This document shows, in pieces, positions 24,395 to 33,737 of a stretch of DNA of 47,036 bases. Each line of letters opens with the position of its first letter. The first letter of the stretch is position 1. The position numbers and the translations under genes are program-made. The notes under the pieces were generated by a model that saw nothing but the letters and a program-made list of their open reading frames with translations, made no database searches and had not been told where the DNA came from. This DNA is from Deltaproteobacteria bacterium (lineage in GTDB: Bacteria; Myxococcota; Myxococcia; Myxococcales; JAHFDP01): NCBI GenBank assembly GCA_023248955.1, contig JAHFDP010000027.1:1-47036 (forward strand), written 5' to 3'.

Positions 24395-26242
24395 TCACCG
24401 CCCCAAATCGTAGCCGCTCGCTTGTAGCGTATACAGCCGCGCATAGCGCCCATTCTGCGCCAGAAGCTCTTTGTGCGTTCCGAGCTCGGTGATGCGCCCC
24501 TTCTGCAACACGGCGATGCGATCGGCCATGCGCAGCGTGGAGAAGCGGTGCGAAACGAGCAGCGCACTCTTGCCCGCTGTGAGCGCGGCAAAGCGCGCGA
24601 AGAGATCATGCTCGGCCTCCGCGTCGAGCGAAGCGGTCGGTTCGTCGAGTACCAGCACTTCGGCTTCGCGCATGAACGCGCGCGCGGTGGCTACCTTTTG
24701 CCACTGGCCCGTGGAGAGTTCCTGGCCCGCTTCGAACCAGCCGCCGAGCACCGCGTCGAGTCCGTGCGGCACATTGGCAATGACTGAATCGGCGCCGCCG
24801 CGTTGCGCCGCCTCGGTAATGCGCGCGCGATCCTCGAGCGAGGGAAGCCAACCAAGCCCGATGTTTTCGCCGAGCGTGAATTGGTAGCGGACGAAGTCTT
24901 GAAAGACGACGCCGAAGCGCTGGCGCAGTTCGGTGGGATCCATGTCGCGCAGATCGACGCCGCCGTAGAGAATGGCGCCCGCCGTCGGGGAGTAGAGGCG
25001 CAGAAGCAACTTGATGAGCGTCGATTTCCCGGCGCCGTTGTCGCCGACCAGACCGATCTTTTCGCCGGGTTCGATGATCAGATTGACGCCGTCGATCACG
25101 TCCGAATCATTACCGGGGTAATGGAAATGGACATCACGAAATTCTAGTCGTTGGACGCCGCCTGACGCGCGTTTCGGGACCGCCAACCGTGGTGCTTCGC
25201 CCGTGGTCGGCAGATCGAGATAGGCAAAAAGATTCGACATGAAGAGCGCGTCTTCGTAGAGACCGGCCATCTGCCCGAGAAGTCCCTGAATCGCTTGCTG
25301 GCCCTGGCGAAACACGGCGACGTAGAGCGTCAGATCACCGAGCGAAATGGCGCCCGCCGCGGCGCGAAGTGCCATACCGACGTAGGCGCCGTAAAACGCC
25401 AGCAGCGACACGAGCGACAGCAAAAGCCCAAGCCCCGCGCGACGCAGCGCCAGCGCGCGATCCTCGGCGTAGAACTTCGCGAACAGCGCGCGGTAGCGAC
25501 CGAGGATCAGATCGGAGAGTCCGAAGAGCTTGACCTCCTTCACGTGCGTGTCGCGCGTCAAAATATATTCGAGATAATTCATGCGCCGCCCCTCGGGCGC
25601 ACGCCACGAATAGAGACGAAAAGCGCGCCGCGCCAGCGACGTCTCGGCGATGAAGGCAGGCACGCTCGCGAGCGCCAGCAGCGCGGTACTCCACGGCGAA
25701 AGCCGCGCCAGAAGCACCGCCAGCGAAGCGAGCGTGACGAGACTCTGCACCGCGCCGAGCAGTCCCGTGGCCAGCGAGAAAGGGCGCGCACTGGCCTCGC
25801 GCCGCGCGTTTTGCATCTTGTCGTAAACGGCGGCGTCGTCGAAATGCCTGAGCTCGAGCGTCACCGCTTTTTCGAGAATCGCTTCGTTGACGCAGTTGCC
25901 GAGGTTGGCGCGGAGCAGTTCACGCAAGAGCGACGAGAGCCGCGTGAGACCGGTCGAGGTGGCCATGAGCGCCAGCTCCAGCAATACGAGCCACAGGACG
26001 GCACGTCGCTCGCTCGCTTCGCCGGACTTCGCCGCGTGCACCACACCATCGACGATGAGTTTTCCGACCCAGGCGAGTCCCGCGGGAACGACGGCCGAGC
26101 TCATCGCTACGATCGCGATGGCTACGCCCGTTGCTGGGCCGGCTTGCCGCGCCAGGTGAAATGTTCGCGGGATGTGGCGAGCTAGCGACGCTGCTTCGCG
26201 GAGCTTGGATTGGGGGGCCACTGGCGTGGGGCGGTAGCACAT
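24395..26242 (-). CDS. ABC exporter, fused membrane and ATPase domains
   Basis: A 615-residue half-transporter: five to six membrane spans (about 35-330), then an ATPase domain (about 360-600). Walker A is GDNGAGKSTLIK (K406), the Q-loop is FGVVFQDF, and the signature motif reads ELSTGQWQKVATARAF, with Thr replacing the first Gly of the usual LSGGQ. Walker B is VLVLDEPTASLDA and the switch His lies in LLVSHRFST. This variant occurs in several type I exporter subfamilies whose gene products act as homodimers. The substrate is not predictable. The start at 26242 has no clear ribosome-binding site; a GTG at 26221 is an alternative. It lies upstream of the PLP enzyme gene on the same strand (33 bases apart), so co-transcription is likely. 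Confidence 0.92.
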   Translation of the reverse strand: MCYRPTPVAPQSKLREAASLARHIPRTFHLARQAGPATGVAIAIVAMSSAVVPAGLAWVGKLIVDGVVHAAKSGEASERRAVLWLVLLELALMATSTGLTRLSSLLRELLRANLGNCVNEAILEKAVTLELRHFDDAAVYDKMQNARREASARPFSLATGLLGAVQSLVTLASLAVLLARLSPWSTALLALASVPAFIAETSLARRAFRLYSWRAPEGRRMNYLEYILTRDTHVKEVKLFGLSDLILGRYRALFAKFYAEDRALALRRAGLGLLLSLVSLLAFYGAYVGMALRAAAGAISLGDLTLYVAVFRQGQQAIQGLLGQMAGLYEDALFMSNLFAYLDLPTTGEAPRLAVPKRASGGVQRLEFRDVHFHYPGNDSDVIDGVNLIIEPGEKIGLVGDNGAGKSTLIKLLLRLYSPTAGAILYGGVDLRDMDPTELRQRFGVVFQDFVRYQFTLGENIGLGWLPSLEDRARITEAAQRGGADSVIANVPHGLDAVLGGWFEAGQELSTGQWQKVATARAFMREAEVLVLDEPTASLDAEAEHDLFARFAALTAGKSALLVSHRFSTLRMADRIAVLQKGRITELGTHKELLAQNGRYARLYTLQASGYDLGR

Positions 26243-26300
26243 GGGTGGTCACTTTGGCGTGAGGCACAAAAAACTTTGATCGCCTGCGCGGCGGGCGAGG

Positions 26301-26432
26301 CGGGTCGCGACAGGCGGGCAAATTCCGTGCGGTGCGGTTTGGAGTCTCTCGCGCGGGGGCCCTTTGTAGCGACAAGTACGTCGGAGACGCCGGACGCGCA
26401 CCGCACGGAACCCGCCCGCCTGTCACGACCCG
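26301..26432. repeat. Long inverted repeat with 36-bp arms
   Basis: Arms 26301-26336 and 26397-26432 are reverse complements with four mismatches, around a 60-base spacer. The unit has the shape of a small non-autonomous element or of a strong cruciform/terminator. It lies in the 447-base gap between rimK (downstream side) and the ABC gene, where I see no coding potential. Confidence 0.75.
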
Positions 26433-26548
26433 AGGATAGTGGGTGGAATTAGGCGACTTGATTATTTAGCAAGTTGATATTTCAGCAAGCGTCTGCACGC
26501 TCACGACCTCTCATCTCCTCATCGAATCTAGATCCACCCAACCCACTT

Positions 26549-26629
26549 CCGCGACGCGCCGAGTGGGAGGAGTTCCGCAGCGAGCCGGGCCGTCCCGCGC
26601 GCTGCCCCCGCCCGCTCGGCGCGTCGCGG
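26549..26629. repeat. Second inverted repeat in the 26.3-26.7 kb gap
   Basis: Perfect 15-bp arms (CCGCGACGCGCCGAG at 26549-26563 and its complement at 26615-26629) flank a C/G-rich 51-base spacer. It is unrelated in sequence to the neighbouring 26301-26432 unit. It is placed about 60 bases past the rimK stop and could terminate that transcript. The remaining bases (26433-26548) are AT-richer than the surroundings and show nothing else I can name. Confidence 0.65.
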
Positions 26630-26689
26630 CCTCGCCCTCCGCGCAGGAGACACAAGTTTCTAAGCTAAGTGCCGCACGCCAAGTGTGAA

Positions 26690-27682
26690 TCAGAGTGGCC
26701 CAGCTCGCCGCCAGGCAGCAGCTTGGGTCTCCACCATCCTCGAAGCATGTGCCACCATTGCGCCAGCCACATCGACCCCAGTGGCCCGCTCGAGTCCTTC
26801 GAATCCGGGCGACGCGTTGACCTCCATCACCAACGGTCCGTTCTTGCTCTCGAGCAGATCGACGCCGGCGATTTCCAGTCCCAGCACCCGCACAGCTTTC
26901 ACCGCGACCTGCGCGTAGTTCGTTGGTAGCGTCAGCGATTCCCCTTCGCCGCCGCGGTGGATGTTCGAACGAAATTCTCCCGATCGCGCCACACGCCGCA
27001 TGGCCGCCACCACGCGTTTGCCGACCACCAACGCGCGCACGTCGCTTCCCTTCGACTCGGCGATGAACTCTTGCAAGATCACCTGCTGCCCCATGTTCTG
27101 CATCGTCTCGAGGATGGAGGCGATCTCGGCCATGCTGTGCGCGATCATCACGCCGACACCCTGCGTGCCTTGAATCAACTTGATGATGGCTGGCAGTCCG
27201 CCGATTCGCTCGACGGCCGTGGTGAGTGCGTCGGGCTCTCGCGCCATCACCGTGCGCGGAATCGGAATCGAAAAACGCGAGAGCAGTTGCAAGCAGCGCA
27301 TCTTGTCGCGGCTGCGGGCGATGGCCGATGCGCCGTTGGCCACCGGCACGCCCATCATGTCGAATTGGTTCACGACACAGAGGCCGTACCCGGTGATTGA
27401 AGCGCCGATGCGCGGAATCACCACGTCGACGTCTTCAACACTTTCACCGCGGTAAAAAAGTTGCGGCGTACCCGTGGCGAGCACCATCGACAGCTCGAGC
27501 GTGTCGTAGACCTTGGGTCGCAAACCCAGCGCCCGCGCGGCTTCCACGAGGCGTCGCGTGGAATAGAGCGATCGCTTGCGCGAAAGAATGGCGAGGCGGC
27601 GTTTGTGTTTGGCGGGCGGCAAGCCGGCGAGTTCTACTTGCGAATCGCTAACCGCGCCACCGCACCAGCTCCGCCACACCAC
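26690..27682 (-). CDS. rimK: RimK-type ATP-grasp ligase
   Basis: RimK adds glutamates to the C-terminus of ribosomal protein S6 using ATP. From residue 30 on, the sequence follows E. coli RimK closely: LAILSRKRSLYSTRRLVEAA, DVVIPRIGASITGYG, SRDKMRCLQLLSRF, the ATP-grasp segment IIKLIQGTQGVGVM, GSDVRALVVG, FRSNIHRGG and the metal-binding LVMEVNASPGFEGLE. The N-terminal 29 residues are extra and include a likely over-extended start. The reading frame opens with GTG at 27682, inside the end of the upstream metallophosphoesterase gene (35-base overlap). A TTG at 27622 is an alternative that removes most of the overlap; neither has a good ribosome-binding site. Co-transcription with the phosphoesterase gene is near certain. 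Confidence 0.9.
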   Translation of the reverse strand: MVWRSWCGGAVSDSQVELAGLPPAKHKRRLAILSRKRSLYSTRRLVEAARALGLRPKVYDTLELSMVLATGTPQLFYRGESVEDVDVVIPRIGASITGYGLCVVNQFDMMGVPVANGASAIARSRDKMRCLQLLSRFSIPIPRTVMAREPDALTTAVERIGGLPAIIKLIQGTQGVGVMIAHSMAEIASILETMQNMGQQVILQEFIAESKGSDVRALVVGKRVVAAMRRVARSGEFRSNIHRGGEGESLTLPTNYAQVAVKAVRVLGLEIAGVDLLESKNGPLVMEVNASPGFEGLERATGVDVAGAMVAHASRMVETQAAAWRRAGPL

Positions 27683-29159
27683 CCGCCACGCGCAGGTGCG
27701 GAAGTCCGTCGACGAGCGGGCCGTCGCGGTGCGCGTCTGTCCACGATCCGAGGTTGAAGTAGCGCGCGCTCGTCTCGGGAATCGTCTCGGAAACGGCGCG
27801 ATGCGAATGGCCCATCACGACGTAGCGGACGCGAAAAAGTTGGGCGATGCGTCCGGCGGCGGCGCGCAGTTTGGGATGCGATTCGGTGTCGCGGCGGCTC
27901 CCGAGCAGGGCGCACACGCCGGCGAACGCTAAGCCCACCGCCGAGAGCGAAGTTGCTTTTGCCGAAAGAGGCATATGCGTCAGAAGCAGGACCGTCGCCG
28001 CTGCCGCACTGGCACTGACCAGCGCGAATTGGTCGAGATAAAAAAGCTGCAGCAGATCGAACAGCGATCCGTTGGCGGGCCGTTTCAAGAGCCGCAAAAG
28101 TTCCTCGGTAGCGCCGCGCTCCGGCGTCCCGGCCAAGCGATCGAGCTGCGCGCGCAAGAGTCGAAAACGCTCCGCGGCGGGATCGACGCCATCGACGAAC
28201 GCGTTTCCAGCGGCGACGACCGCGCGTCGAGAGATCCGCACACTGGCGCGAATCGTGGGACCGAGCACGCGGCCGACCATGATGAGGTAGGCCCGCAAGA
28301 CAGCCAGCGGATTGCCCACGCGAATCGTGAGCCGCACGAAGTCGAAGAGGCCCATCGTCTCCGCGTCGAATTGGTGATCGAGCCCGAGATAGTGGTTGGA
28401 AAAGTAGCGCATCGCCTGCGACGAAATCGGCAGCTGCATGTCGCGCACGGGCCGCGGGGCCAGCATGTCATCGGTTGTAGACCATTCGTCATACACGTGG
28501 CCGTGCTCCATATAGAGGCCAGCCGGGTCGAGATAGAACCAGTCGTAAAATTCGATCCGCGCCGAAAACTCCTCGCGCTTGGGTCCAGGTGCGGGATACG
28601 CGCGATCAGCGAGAAGATCCTTGAACGTGCGCTGCACGGCTTCGAAGCGAACTTCCGCATCGTGGTTGCCGCGCACGAACACCAGCGAATGGCCGGCTGC
28701 AACGAATCGTGCAAGTGCCGTCATGACGACGTCATGTCGCTCGAAAACTTTGTGCAGCTTCCACACTGTCTTCGCTTCGTCGGCGGCCAGTCCGTAAACG
28801 ATGTCCTCGTCTGAGAGCGTAAAGCTCACCGCTTCACCCGGCGCGGGGCGCAGCGTGATGGCCACGAAGTCGATGATGTCGCCGTTGAGAACGAGTCGCC
28901 ACGGAAGTCCCTGCGGACGCTCGTCGCGGTGATGGTCGAGGAACGCGGCGAGTTGCCGATCGATGGCCGAGACCGTGCGCGGGCGCTCCGGCGAATCCCC
29001 CCCGCGCAGATCGGCGCCGAGATGAAGGTCGCTCACCGCGAGCACATTGTGGTGCGCGACATTCGACACAAGCGGCTGTACGGCCGCCACGGCACGCGCC
29101 ACCTTTTCGCGGTCGCGGCGAAGCAGGTAGGCGAAAATTTTTCGGATCGGCCACGGCAT
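27648..29159 (-). CDS. Calcineurin-like metallophosphoesterase with membrane segments
   Basis: A 503-residue protein whose N- and C-terminal parts together form a calcineurin-type di-metal phosphoesterase. Metal-ligand motifs appear in order: SDLHLG (D44, H46), NGDIIDF, RGNHD, the HGH in YMEHGHVYDEW, and MGHSHRAV near residue 460. Between the last two lies a long helical insert and a pair of hydrophobic segments (about 385-425) that should anchor it in the membrane. The substrate is unknown; relatives act on nucleotides, phosphoproteins, UDP-diacylglucosamine or nucleic acids. The ATG at 29159, with AAGGTG about eight bases upstream, is preferred over a TTG at 29198. It overlaps and precedes rimK. 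A structured repeat (29210-29385) lies immediately upstream of its start. Confidence 0.86.
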   Translation of the reverse strand: MPWPIRKIFAYLLRRDREKVARAVAAVQPLVSNVAHHNVLAVSDLHLGADLRGGDSPERPRTVSAIDRQLAAFLDHHRDERPQGLPWRLVLNGDIIDFVAITLRPAPGEAVSFTLSDEDIVYGLAADEAKTVWKLHKVFERHDVVMTALARFVAAGHSLVFVRGNHDAEVRFEAVQRTFKDLLADRAYPAPGPKREEFSARIEFYDWFYLDPAGLYMEHGHVYDEWSTTDDMLAPRPVRDMQLPISSQAMRYFSNHYLGLDHQFDAETMGLFDFVRLTIRVGNPLAVLRAYLIMVGRVLGPTIRASVRISRRAVVAAGNAFVDGVDPAAERFRLLRAQLDRLAGTPERGATEELLRLLKRPANGSLFDLLQLFYLDQFALVSASAAAATVLLLTHMPLSAKATSLSAVGLAFAGVCALLGSRRDTESHPKLRAAAGRIAQLFRVRYVVMGHSHRAVSETIPETSARYFNLGSWTDAHRDGPLVDGLPHLRVAGGVAELVRWRG

Positions 29160-29209
29160 GCGCACCTTGAGGATTTGCAGGGCGCGTGCCGCACGCAATC
29201 GCCTTCGCT

Positions 29210-29385
29210 CAAGAGTTGTCGATTATTTGCCATCGACAACTCTTGTCATTGAAGGGTCGGGCCGCCGCCCGCCCCTCTGCGCCGAGTGAATCGGCGCATG
29301 TACGGCGCTCAATGAAAGCGCCCTCGGCCGGAGTGGTGGCGCTTAGAAGCGCTCGATCGGACCCCGGGCTCACCCCACCCGACCG
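29210..29385. repeat. Structured dispersed repeat, copy 2 of 3
   Basis: It begins with a 14-bp perfect hairpin (29210-29223 and 29232-29245, loop of eight) and shares an identical 53-bp block (29249-29301) with copy 1. The following stem is GGCGCT (29304-29309) with AGCGCC (29317-29322), different bases from copy 1 but still paired. Then come GCGCTT/AAGCGC near 29339-29352 and the shared GGACCCCGGGCTCACCCCAC tail. It lies in the gap between two divergent genes, so it would be within the 5' leader of one or both. Confidence 0.8.
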
Positions 29386-29433
29386 GAACTTATTTCTGCC
29401 CCCCGCGACTTCGGTGGTACGATTTTCCTCTTC

Positions 29434-29440
29434 TAAGGAG
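29434..29440 (+). promoter_or_regulatory. Strong Shine-Dalgarno that fixes a TTG start
   Basis: AAGGAGG lies eight bases before TTG at 29449. This near-perfect match to anti-16S sequence supports the TTG rather than any downstream ATG as start of the FHA/sigma-54 activator gene. Confidence 0.8.
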
Positions 29441-29448
29441 GCTTCGCT

Positions 29449-30885
29449 TTGTCGAACCCACCGCCTGTCCTCGCCAAGGATTCGTCGCCGTTCGATCTCT
29501 TCGCCGAGGACGGACCCGAGGAGACCACAGGCTCACGCACGCTGGTGGTGGAGACGCGCACGACGTTGCATGTGCGCAAGTGCCGGCTCATCGTGCAGAG
29601 CGGGCCGCACGCGGGCAAGGTCGTGGAGACGGAAAAGGAGCATGTGCGCGTCGGTAAGGACGAGCGAATGGACGTGCCGCTCTCCGAAGACGCCACGATG
29701 TCGCGGCACCATTTCGACGTGCAGTACAGCGAAAAAGGCTACCTGCTCATTGACGCCAACTCCACCAACGGAACTTTTCTCGACGGCAAACGCATCGAGC
29801 GGGCCTACCTCACGCCGGGTGCGCACATTCAGGCCGGCGGCAGCACGATTTCTTTTGCACCGCTTGATGAAGAGATTCCCGTCGAGCCACAAGAGGGCGG
29901 CGTTTTTGGCGGTATGATCGGCCGCTCGCTGATCATGCGGCAGATCTTCGGTCTCTTGCGCAAAGTGGCGCCGATGGATGTGTCGGTGATCATCACCGGC
30001 GAAACGGGAACGGGCAAGGAGCTCGCGGCGCGCGCGCTGCACGAGCACAGCCCGCGCAAGAAGGGTCCGTTCGTGGTGCTCGATTGCGGATCGATTCCCG
30101 AGAATTTGATCGAGAGCGAGTTGTTCGGACACGAGAAGGGCGCGTTCACGGGTGCGCTCTCGTCGAGGCCGGGAGCGTTCGAGCGGGCGAGCGGCGGCAG
30201 TATTTTTCTCGACGAGCTCGGCGAGCTGCCGCTGCATTTGCAGCCGAAACTTTTGCGCGTGCTGGAGAGCCGCGAAGTTCGGCGTGTCGGTGGCAACCAG
30301 ACCATCGACGTCGATGTGCGCGTGATTGCAGCGACCAATCGCGATCTGCCGAAGGAAGTCGCCGAGGGAAAATTTCGCGAAGATCTTTTTTTCCGACTCT
30401 CGGTGATCAACGTGCAGTTGCCCGCGCTGCGGCAGCGTCGCGACGACATTCCGCACCTGTTGCGCTCGGCCATGTCGGAGCCGGAAACGCTGTCGCAGTA
30501 TGGAGAAAAACATTTTTCGCCATCGGCCACGGCGCTGCTCGCGGGCTATGCGTGGCCGGGCAATGTGCGCGAGCTGATGAACGTGGTGAGCCACGTCTTG
30601 ACATTTTCCGAGGGTCCCGAAATCGACGTGCGCCATCTGCCGCCGCGGTTGCAGGGGCAAACGACCGCGGGGCCGTTGCCGTTCAACGAGCACCTTTCGT
30701 TCAAGAAATCGAAAGAGCAGCTTCTCGAGACGTTCGAGCGTGAATATCTGTCGAGCATCTTGAAGCGCTGCGACGGCAATATTTCCCGCGCGGCGCGCGA
30801 GAGCGGGCTGCACCGCAAGTCGATCGAGCGGCTGGTGAAGAAGTACGAGCTCGATGCGCGGGCGCTGCGGACCAAGCCGGAGTAG
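29449..30885 (+). CDS. FHA-domain sigma-54-dependent transcriptional activator
   Basis: A 478-residue regulator that would remodel sigma-54 RNA polymerase. Domains in order: an acidic N-terminus, an FHA phosphothreonine-binding domain (about 45-135; RVGKDERMDVPL, ATMSRHHFDV, NSTNGTFLDG), the AAA+ domain (about 158-385) with Walker A GETGTGKE (184-191), the sigma-54-contacting GAFTGA (231-236), Walker B IFLDELGELP, and a C-terminal Fis-type helix-turn-helix (CDGNISRAARESGLHRKSIERLVKKY). FHA replaces a response-regulator receiver, so the input is likely a phosphothreonine made by a Hanks-type kinase; this layout is frequent in Myxococcota. The start codon is TTG. ileS follows after 63 bases; I do not see a sigma-54 promoter between them. 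Confidence 0.95.
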   Translation: MSNPPPVLAKDSSPFDLFAEDGPEETTGSRTLVVETRTTLHVRKCRLIVQSGPHAGKVVETEKEHVRVGKDERMDVPLSEDATMSRHHFDVQYSEKGYLLIDANSTNGTFLDGKRIERAYLTPGAHIQAGGSTISFAPLDEEIPVEPQEGGVFGGMIGRSLIMRQIFGLLRKVAPMDVSVIITGETGTGKELAARALHEHSPRKKGPFVVLDCGSIPENLIESELFGHEKGAFTGALSSRPGAFERASGGSIFLDELGELPLHLQPKLLRVLESREVRRVGGNQTIDVDVRVIAATNRDLPKEVAEGKFREDLFFRLSVINVQLPALRQRRDDIPHLLRSAMSEPETLSQYGEKHFSPSATALLAGYAWPGNVRELMNVVSHVLTFSEGPEIDVRHLPPRLQGQTTAGPLPFNEHLSFKKSKEQLLETFEREYLSSILKRCDGNISRAARESGLHRKSIERLVKKYELDARALRTKPE

Positions 30886-30948
30886 ATTTCCGCTCTTAGA
30901 ACTGCCAAGAACGGAGCGCGGCGCGCCTTGAAGCGCCCACATACGCCC

Positions 30949-33714
30949 ATGGACTACAAAGCCACCGTTCATCTCCCGCGGACCGATTTTCCGATGAAGG
31001 CCAACCTCGCCGAGCGGGAGCCGGCGCAGATTGCGCGCTGGGCCGCGGACGATGTGTACGGCGCGCTGATGGCCAAAGGCGCCGCGAAGCCGCGCTTCGT
31101 GCTGCACGACGGTCCGCCTTATGCGAACGGCCACCTGCACCAGGGACATTTTCTCAACAAGATTTTGAAAGACATCGTCGTGAAGTACCGCAACATGGCG
31201 GGGCAACTTTGCGACTTCGTGCCGGGCTGGGACTGCCACGGTTTGCCGATCGAGTTGCAGGTGGACAAAGCGCTCGGCAGCAAGAAGCGCGAAATGTCGG
31301 CGGCGGAATTTCGGCGCGCGTGTCGAGCGTATGCAGCGGAGCAGGTGGACGTGCAGCGCGAGGAGTTTCGACGGCTGGGCGCGCTGGCGCGTTGGAGCGA
31401 TCCGTATCTGACGATGGCGTATGGCTACGAGGCGCAGACGGTGCGCGAGCTGGCGGCGTTCGTGCGCGCGGGCGCGATGTACCGGCGCAAGCGGCCGGTG
31501 CACTGGTGTCCGCGCGATGCGACGGCGTTGGCCGAGGCGGAAGTCGAGTACGAGTCGCATAAGAGTCCATCGATTTATGTCGCGTTCAAGGTGGTGGAAG
31601 GCGGCGCGGCGCTGGCGGCGAAAGCGGGTGGGCGCGACGCTTACGTGGCCATTTGGACGACGACGCCCTGGACGATTCCGGCGAACTTGGCGGTGGCCGT
31701 GAATCCCGATGTGACGTACGCGTTGGTGCCGCTGGACGAAAAACGCGCGGTGGTGATCGCCAAGGATCTGCTGCCGAAATTTTTCGAAAACTGCGCGCGC
31801 ACGCCGACCGCGGCGCTCGCAGAAATTCCGGGCGCCGCGCTCGCCGGTATTAAGTATCTCCATCCGCTCTACGATCGCGTGTCGCCGGTCTTGCCCGCCG
31901 GTCACGTGACGACCACGGACGGCACCGGCCTCGTGCACACCGCGCCTGGTCACGGCGAGGACGACTACTGGTTAGGGCTCCAAAACGGACTTGACATTTT
32001 CGCGCCCCTCGACAACCGCGGCCGGTTTACCGACGAGGTGCCCGATCTCGTCGGCAAGTCGACCGACGAGGCGAACAAGCTCGTTCCCGAGCGGCTGAAC
32101 GAAGTCGGCGCGCTGCTCAACCCGATCGGCCAAACCATCGAGCACCAGTATCCGCACTGCTGGCGTTGCCACCATCCGGTGCTCTTTCGCGCCACCGATC
32201 AGTGGTTTCTTTCACTCGAGAAAAACGATCTGCGCGCGCGCGCGCTGGCGGCGATCGACGACGTGCGTTGGATTCCGAAGTGGGGCCGCGAGCGCATCCG
32301 CGGCATGATGGAGACGCGCCCCGACTGGTGCATCTCACGGCAGCGGCAGTGGGGCGTCCCGATTCCGGTGCTCTATTGCGACGGCTGCAACGAGCCGATC
32401 ATTTCCGCGGATGCGATGGAACATGTGGCGTCGATGTTCGAAATGGGTGGCGCGGACGTCTGGTACGAGCGCACGGCTGCGGAGCTTCTCGCGCCCGGAA
32501 CAAGCTGCGCGAAGTGCAACGGCGACGCATTTCGCAAAGAGAAAGACATCCTCGACGTCTGGTTCGACTCGGGCGTGTCGTCGGCCTGCGTGCTCGCCAA
32601 GCGCGATAACCTCGGGCTGCCGGCGGATCTGTATCTCGAAGGCAGCGACCAGCATCGCGGCTGGTTCAACTCGTCGTTGCTAGCTGGTCTCGGTGCGCGC
32701 GGCGCGGCGCCTTACAAGGCGGTGCTGACGCATGGATTCGTCGTCGACGGCTCGGGCAAGAAGATGTCGAAGTCGCTCGGCAACTACGTTGCGCCGGAGT
32801 TGATGATTAAGAAGTATGGCGCGGAGGTGGTGCGGCTGTGGGTGGCGTCCTCCGACTACCGCGACGATATCCGGCTCTCACCGACGATTCTCGACATGCT
32901 GGCCGAAGGCTACCGCAAGATTCGCAACACGCTGCGCTACTGCTTGTCGAACCTCGATGGATTCGATCCCGCGCAAGGCGTGGCGAGCGCTGAATTGTTA
33001 CCGCTCGATCGTTGGGTCGTGGGGCGGCTTGCGCGATTCGAGCGCACGGTGCAGGCCGCGTACGAGACGTACGAATTCCACACGCTCTATCACGCGACGA
33101 TCGATTTCTGCGCCACGGATCTTTCGGCGACCTACTTCGATATTCTCAAAGATCGATTGTACTGCGATGCCGTACGATCGCGCGCTCGCCGTTCGGCGCA
33201 GACGGTGCTCTTTGCCATCGCCGATCGTTTGTGCCGCTGGCTCGCGCCGGTGATGAGCTTCACCACGGAAGAGGCGTTTGCCTATTTGCCGGGCAAGCAT
33301 GCGGCATCGGTTTTTCTGGAGGGGTTGCCCGAACCGCTTCCGCCAGGCGATACGACCGACGCACAATTGGATATTCGGTTTGCGAAGCTTTTCGAAGACC
33401 GCGCGCGTGTGAACAAGGCGCTCGAGGATCATCGCAACGCGCAGCGCGAGCTGTCCGAGGAGCAGCGCATCGGCAACAACCTCGACGCACGCGTGGTGAT
33501 GGCCCCGAATGGAACGACCCCGGAAGAGATGGCCGAGTTGCTGCTCGTCTCACAGGTTGAATTCCAAGCGGGCGCCGAGGTGAAGATTGAGCTCGCGCGC
33601 GGCGCACGCTGCGTGCGTTGCCGTCGGTTTCGCGAAGGAGAAGTCGGCGCGCAACCGGGCCATCCGGAGTTGTGCAAGCGGTGCGGGGAAGCGATCGTGA
33701 TGGATGGCGGTTAA
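30949..33714 (+). CDS. ileS: Isoleucyl-tRNA synthetase
   Basis: A 921-residue class I aminoacyl-tRNA synthetase charging tRNA-Ile. Seen: the HIGH-type motif HQGH (64-67) in PPYANGHLHQGH, the editing-domain segments WTTTPWTIPANLAV and GTGLVHTAPGHGEDDYW, the WCISRQRQWGVPIPVLYC stretch, KMSKS (605-609), and a C-terminal zinc knuckle with C888/C891 and C909/C912. The editing domain marks it as the standard bacterial type. I take the ATG at 30949 over a TTG at 30928 because MDYKATVHLPRTDFPMKANL is the usual start. The next gene downstream is lspA, the order seen in many Gram-negatives, but a 286-base repeat-filled gap separates them here. Confidence 0.97.
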   Translation: MDYKATVHLPRTDFPMKANLAEREPAQIARWAADDVYGALMAKGAAKPRFVLHDGPPYANGHLHQGHFLNKILKDIVVKYRNMAGQLCDFVPGWDCHGLPIELQVDKALGSKKREMSAAEFRRACRAYAAEQVDVQREEFRRLGALARWSDPYLTMAYGYEAQTVRELAAFVRAGAMYRRKRPVHWCPRDATALAEAEVEYESHKSPSIYVAFKVVEGGAALAAKAGGRDAYVAIWTTTPWTIPANLAVAVNPDVTYALVPLDEKRAVVIAKDLLPKFFENCARTPTAALAEIPGAALAGIKYLHPLYDRVSPVLPAGHVTTTDGTGLVHTAPGHGEDDYWLGLQNGLDIFAPLDNRGRFTDEVPDLVGKSTDEANKLVPERLNEVGALLNPIGQTIEHQYPHCWRCHHPVLFRATDQWFLSLEKNDLRARALAAIDDVRWIPKWGRERIRGMMETRPDWCISRQRQWGVPIPVLYCDGCNEPIISADAMEHVASMFEMGGADVWYERTAAELLAPGTSCAKCNGDAFRKEKDILDVWFDSGVSSACVLAKRDNLGLPADLYLEGSDQHRGWFNSSLLAGLGARGAAPYKAVLTHGFVVDGSGKKMSKSLGNYVAPELMIKKYGAEVVRLWVASSDYRDDIRLSPTILDMLAEGYRKIRNTLRYCLSNLDGFDPAQGVASAELLPLDRWVVGRLARFERTVQAAYETYEFHTLYHATIDFCATDLSATYFDILKDRLYCDAVRSRARRSAQTVLFAIADRLCRWLAPVMSFTTEEAFAYLPGKHAASVFLEGLPEPLPPGDTTDAQLDIRFAKLFEDRARVNKALEDHRNAQRELSEEQRIGNNLDARVVMAPNGTTPEEMAELLLVSQVEFQAGAEVKIELARGARCVRCRRFREGEVGAQPGHPELCKRCGEAIVMDGG

Positions 33715-33737
33715 CACCACCGTGATCTCTTCGCGCA

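Noticed and set aside
30886-30948. Sigma-54 promoter upstream of ileS controlled by the adjacent activator
   Set aside because: No TGGC-N(7-8)-TTGC pattern is present in the 63-base gap.
29533-31953. 806-codon open frame on the minus strand
   Set aside because: It lies antisense to the FHA/sigma-54 activator and ileS, whose families are unmistakable; its translation is Arg/His-rich with no recognisable domain, as expected for an antisense shadow in GC-rich DNA.
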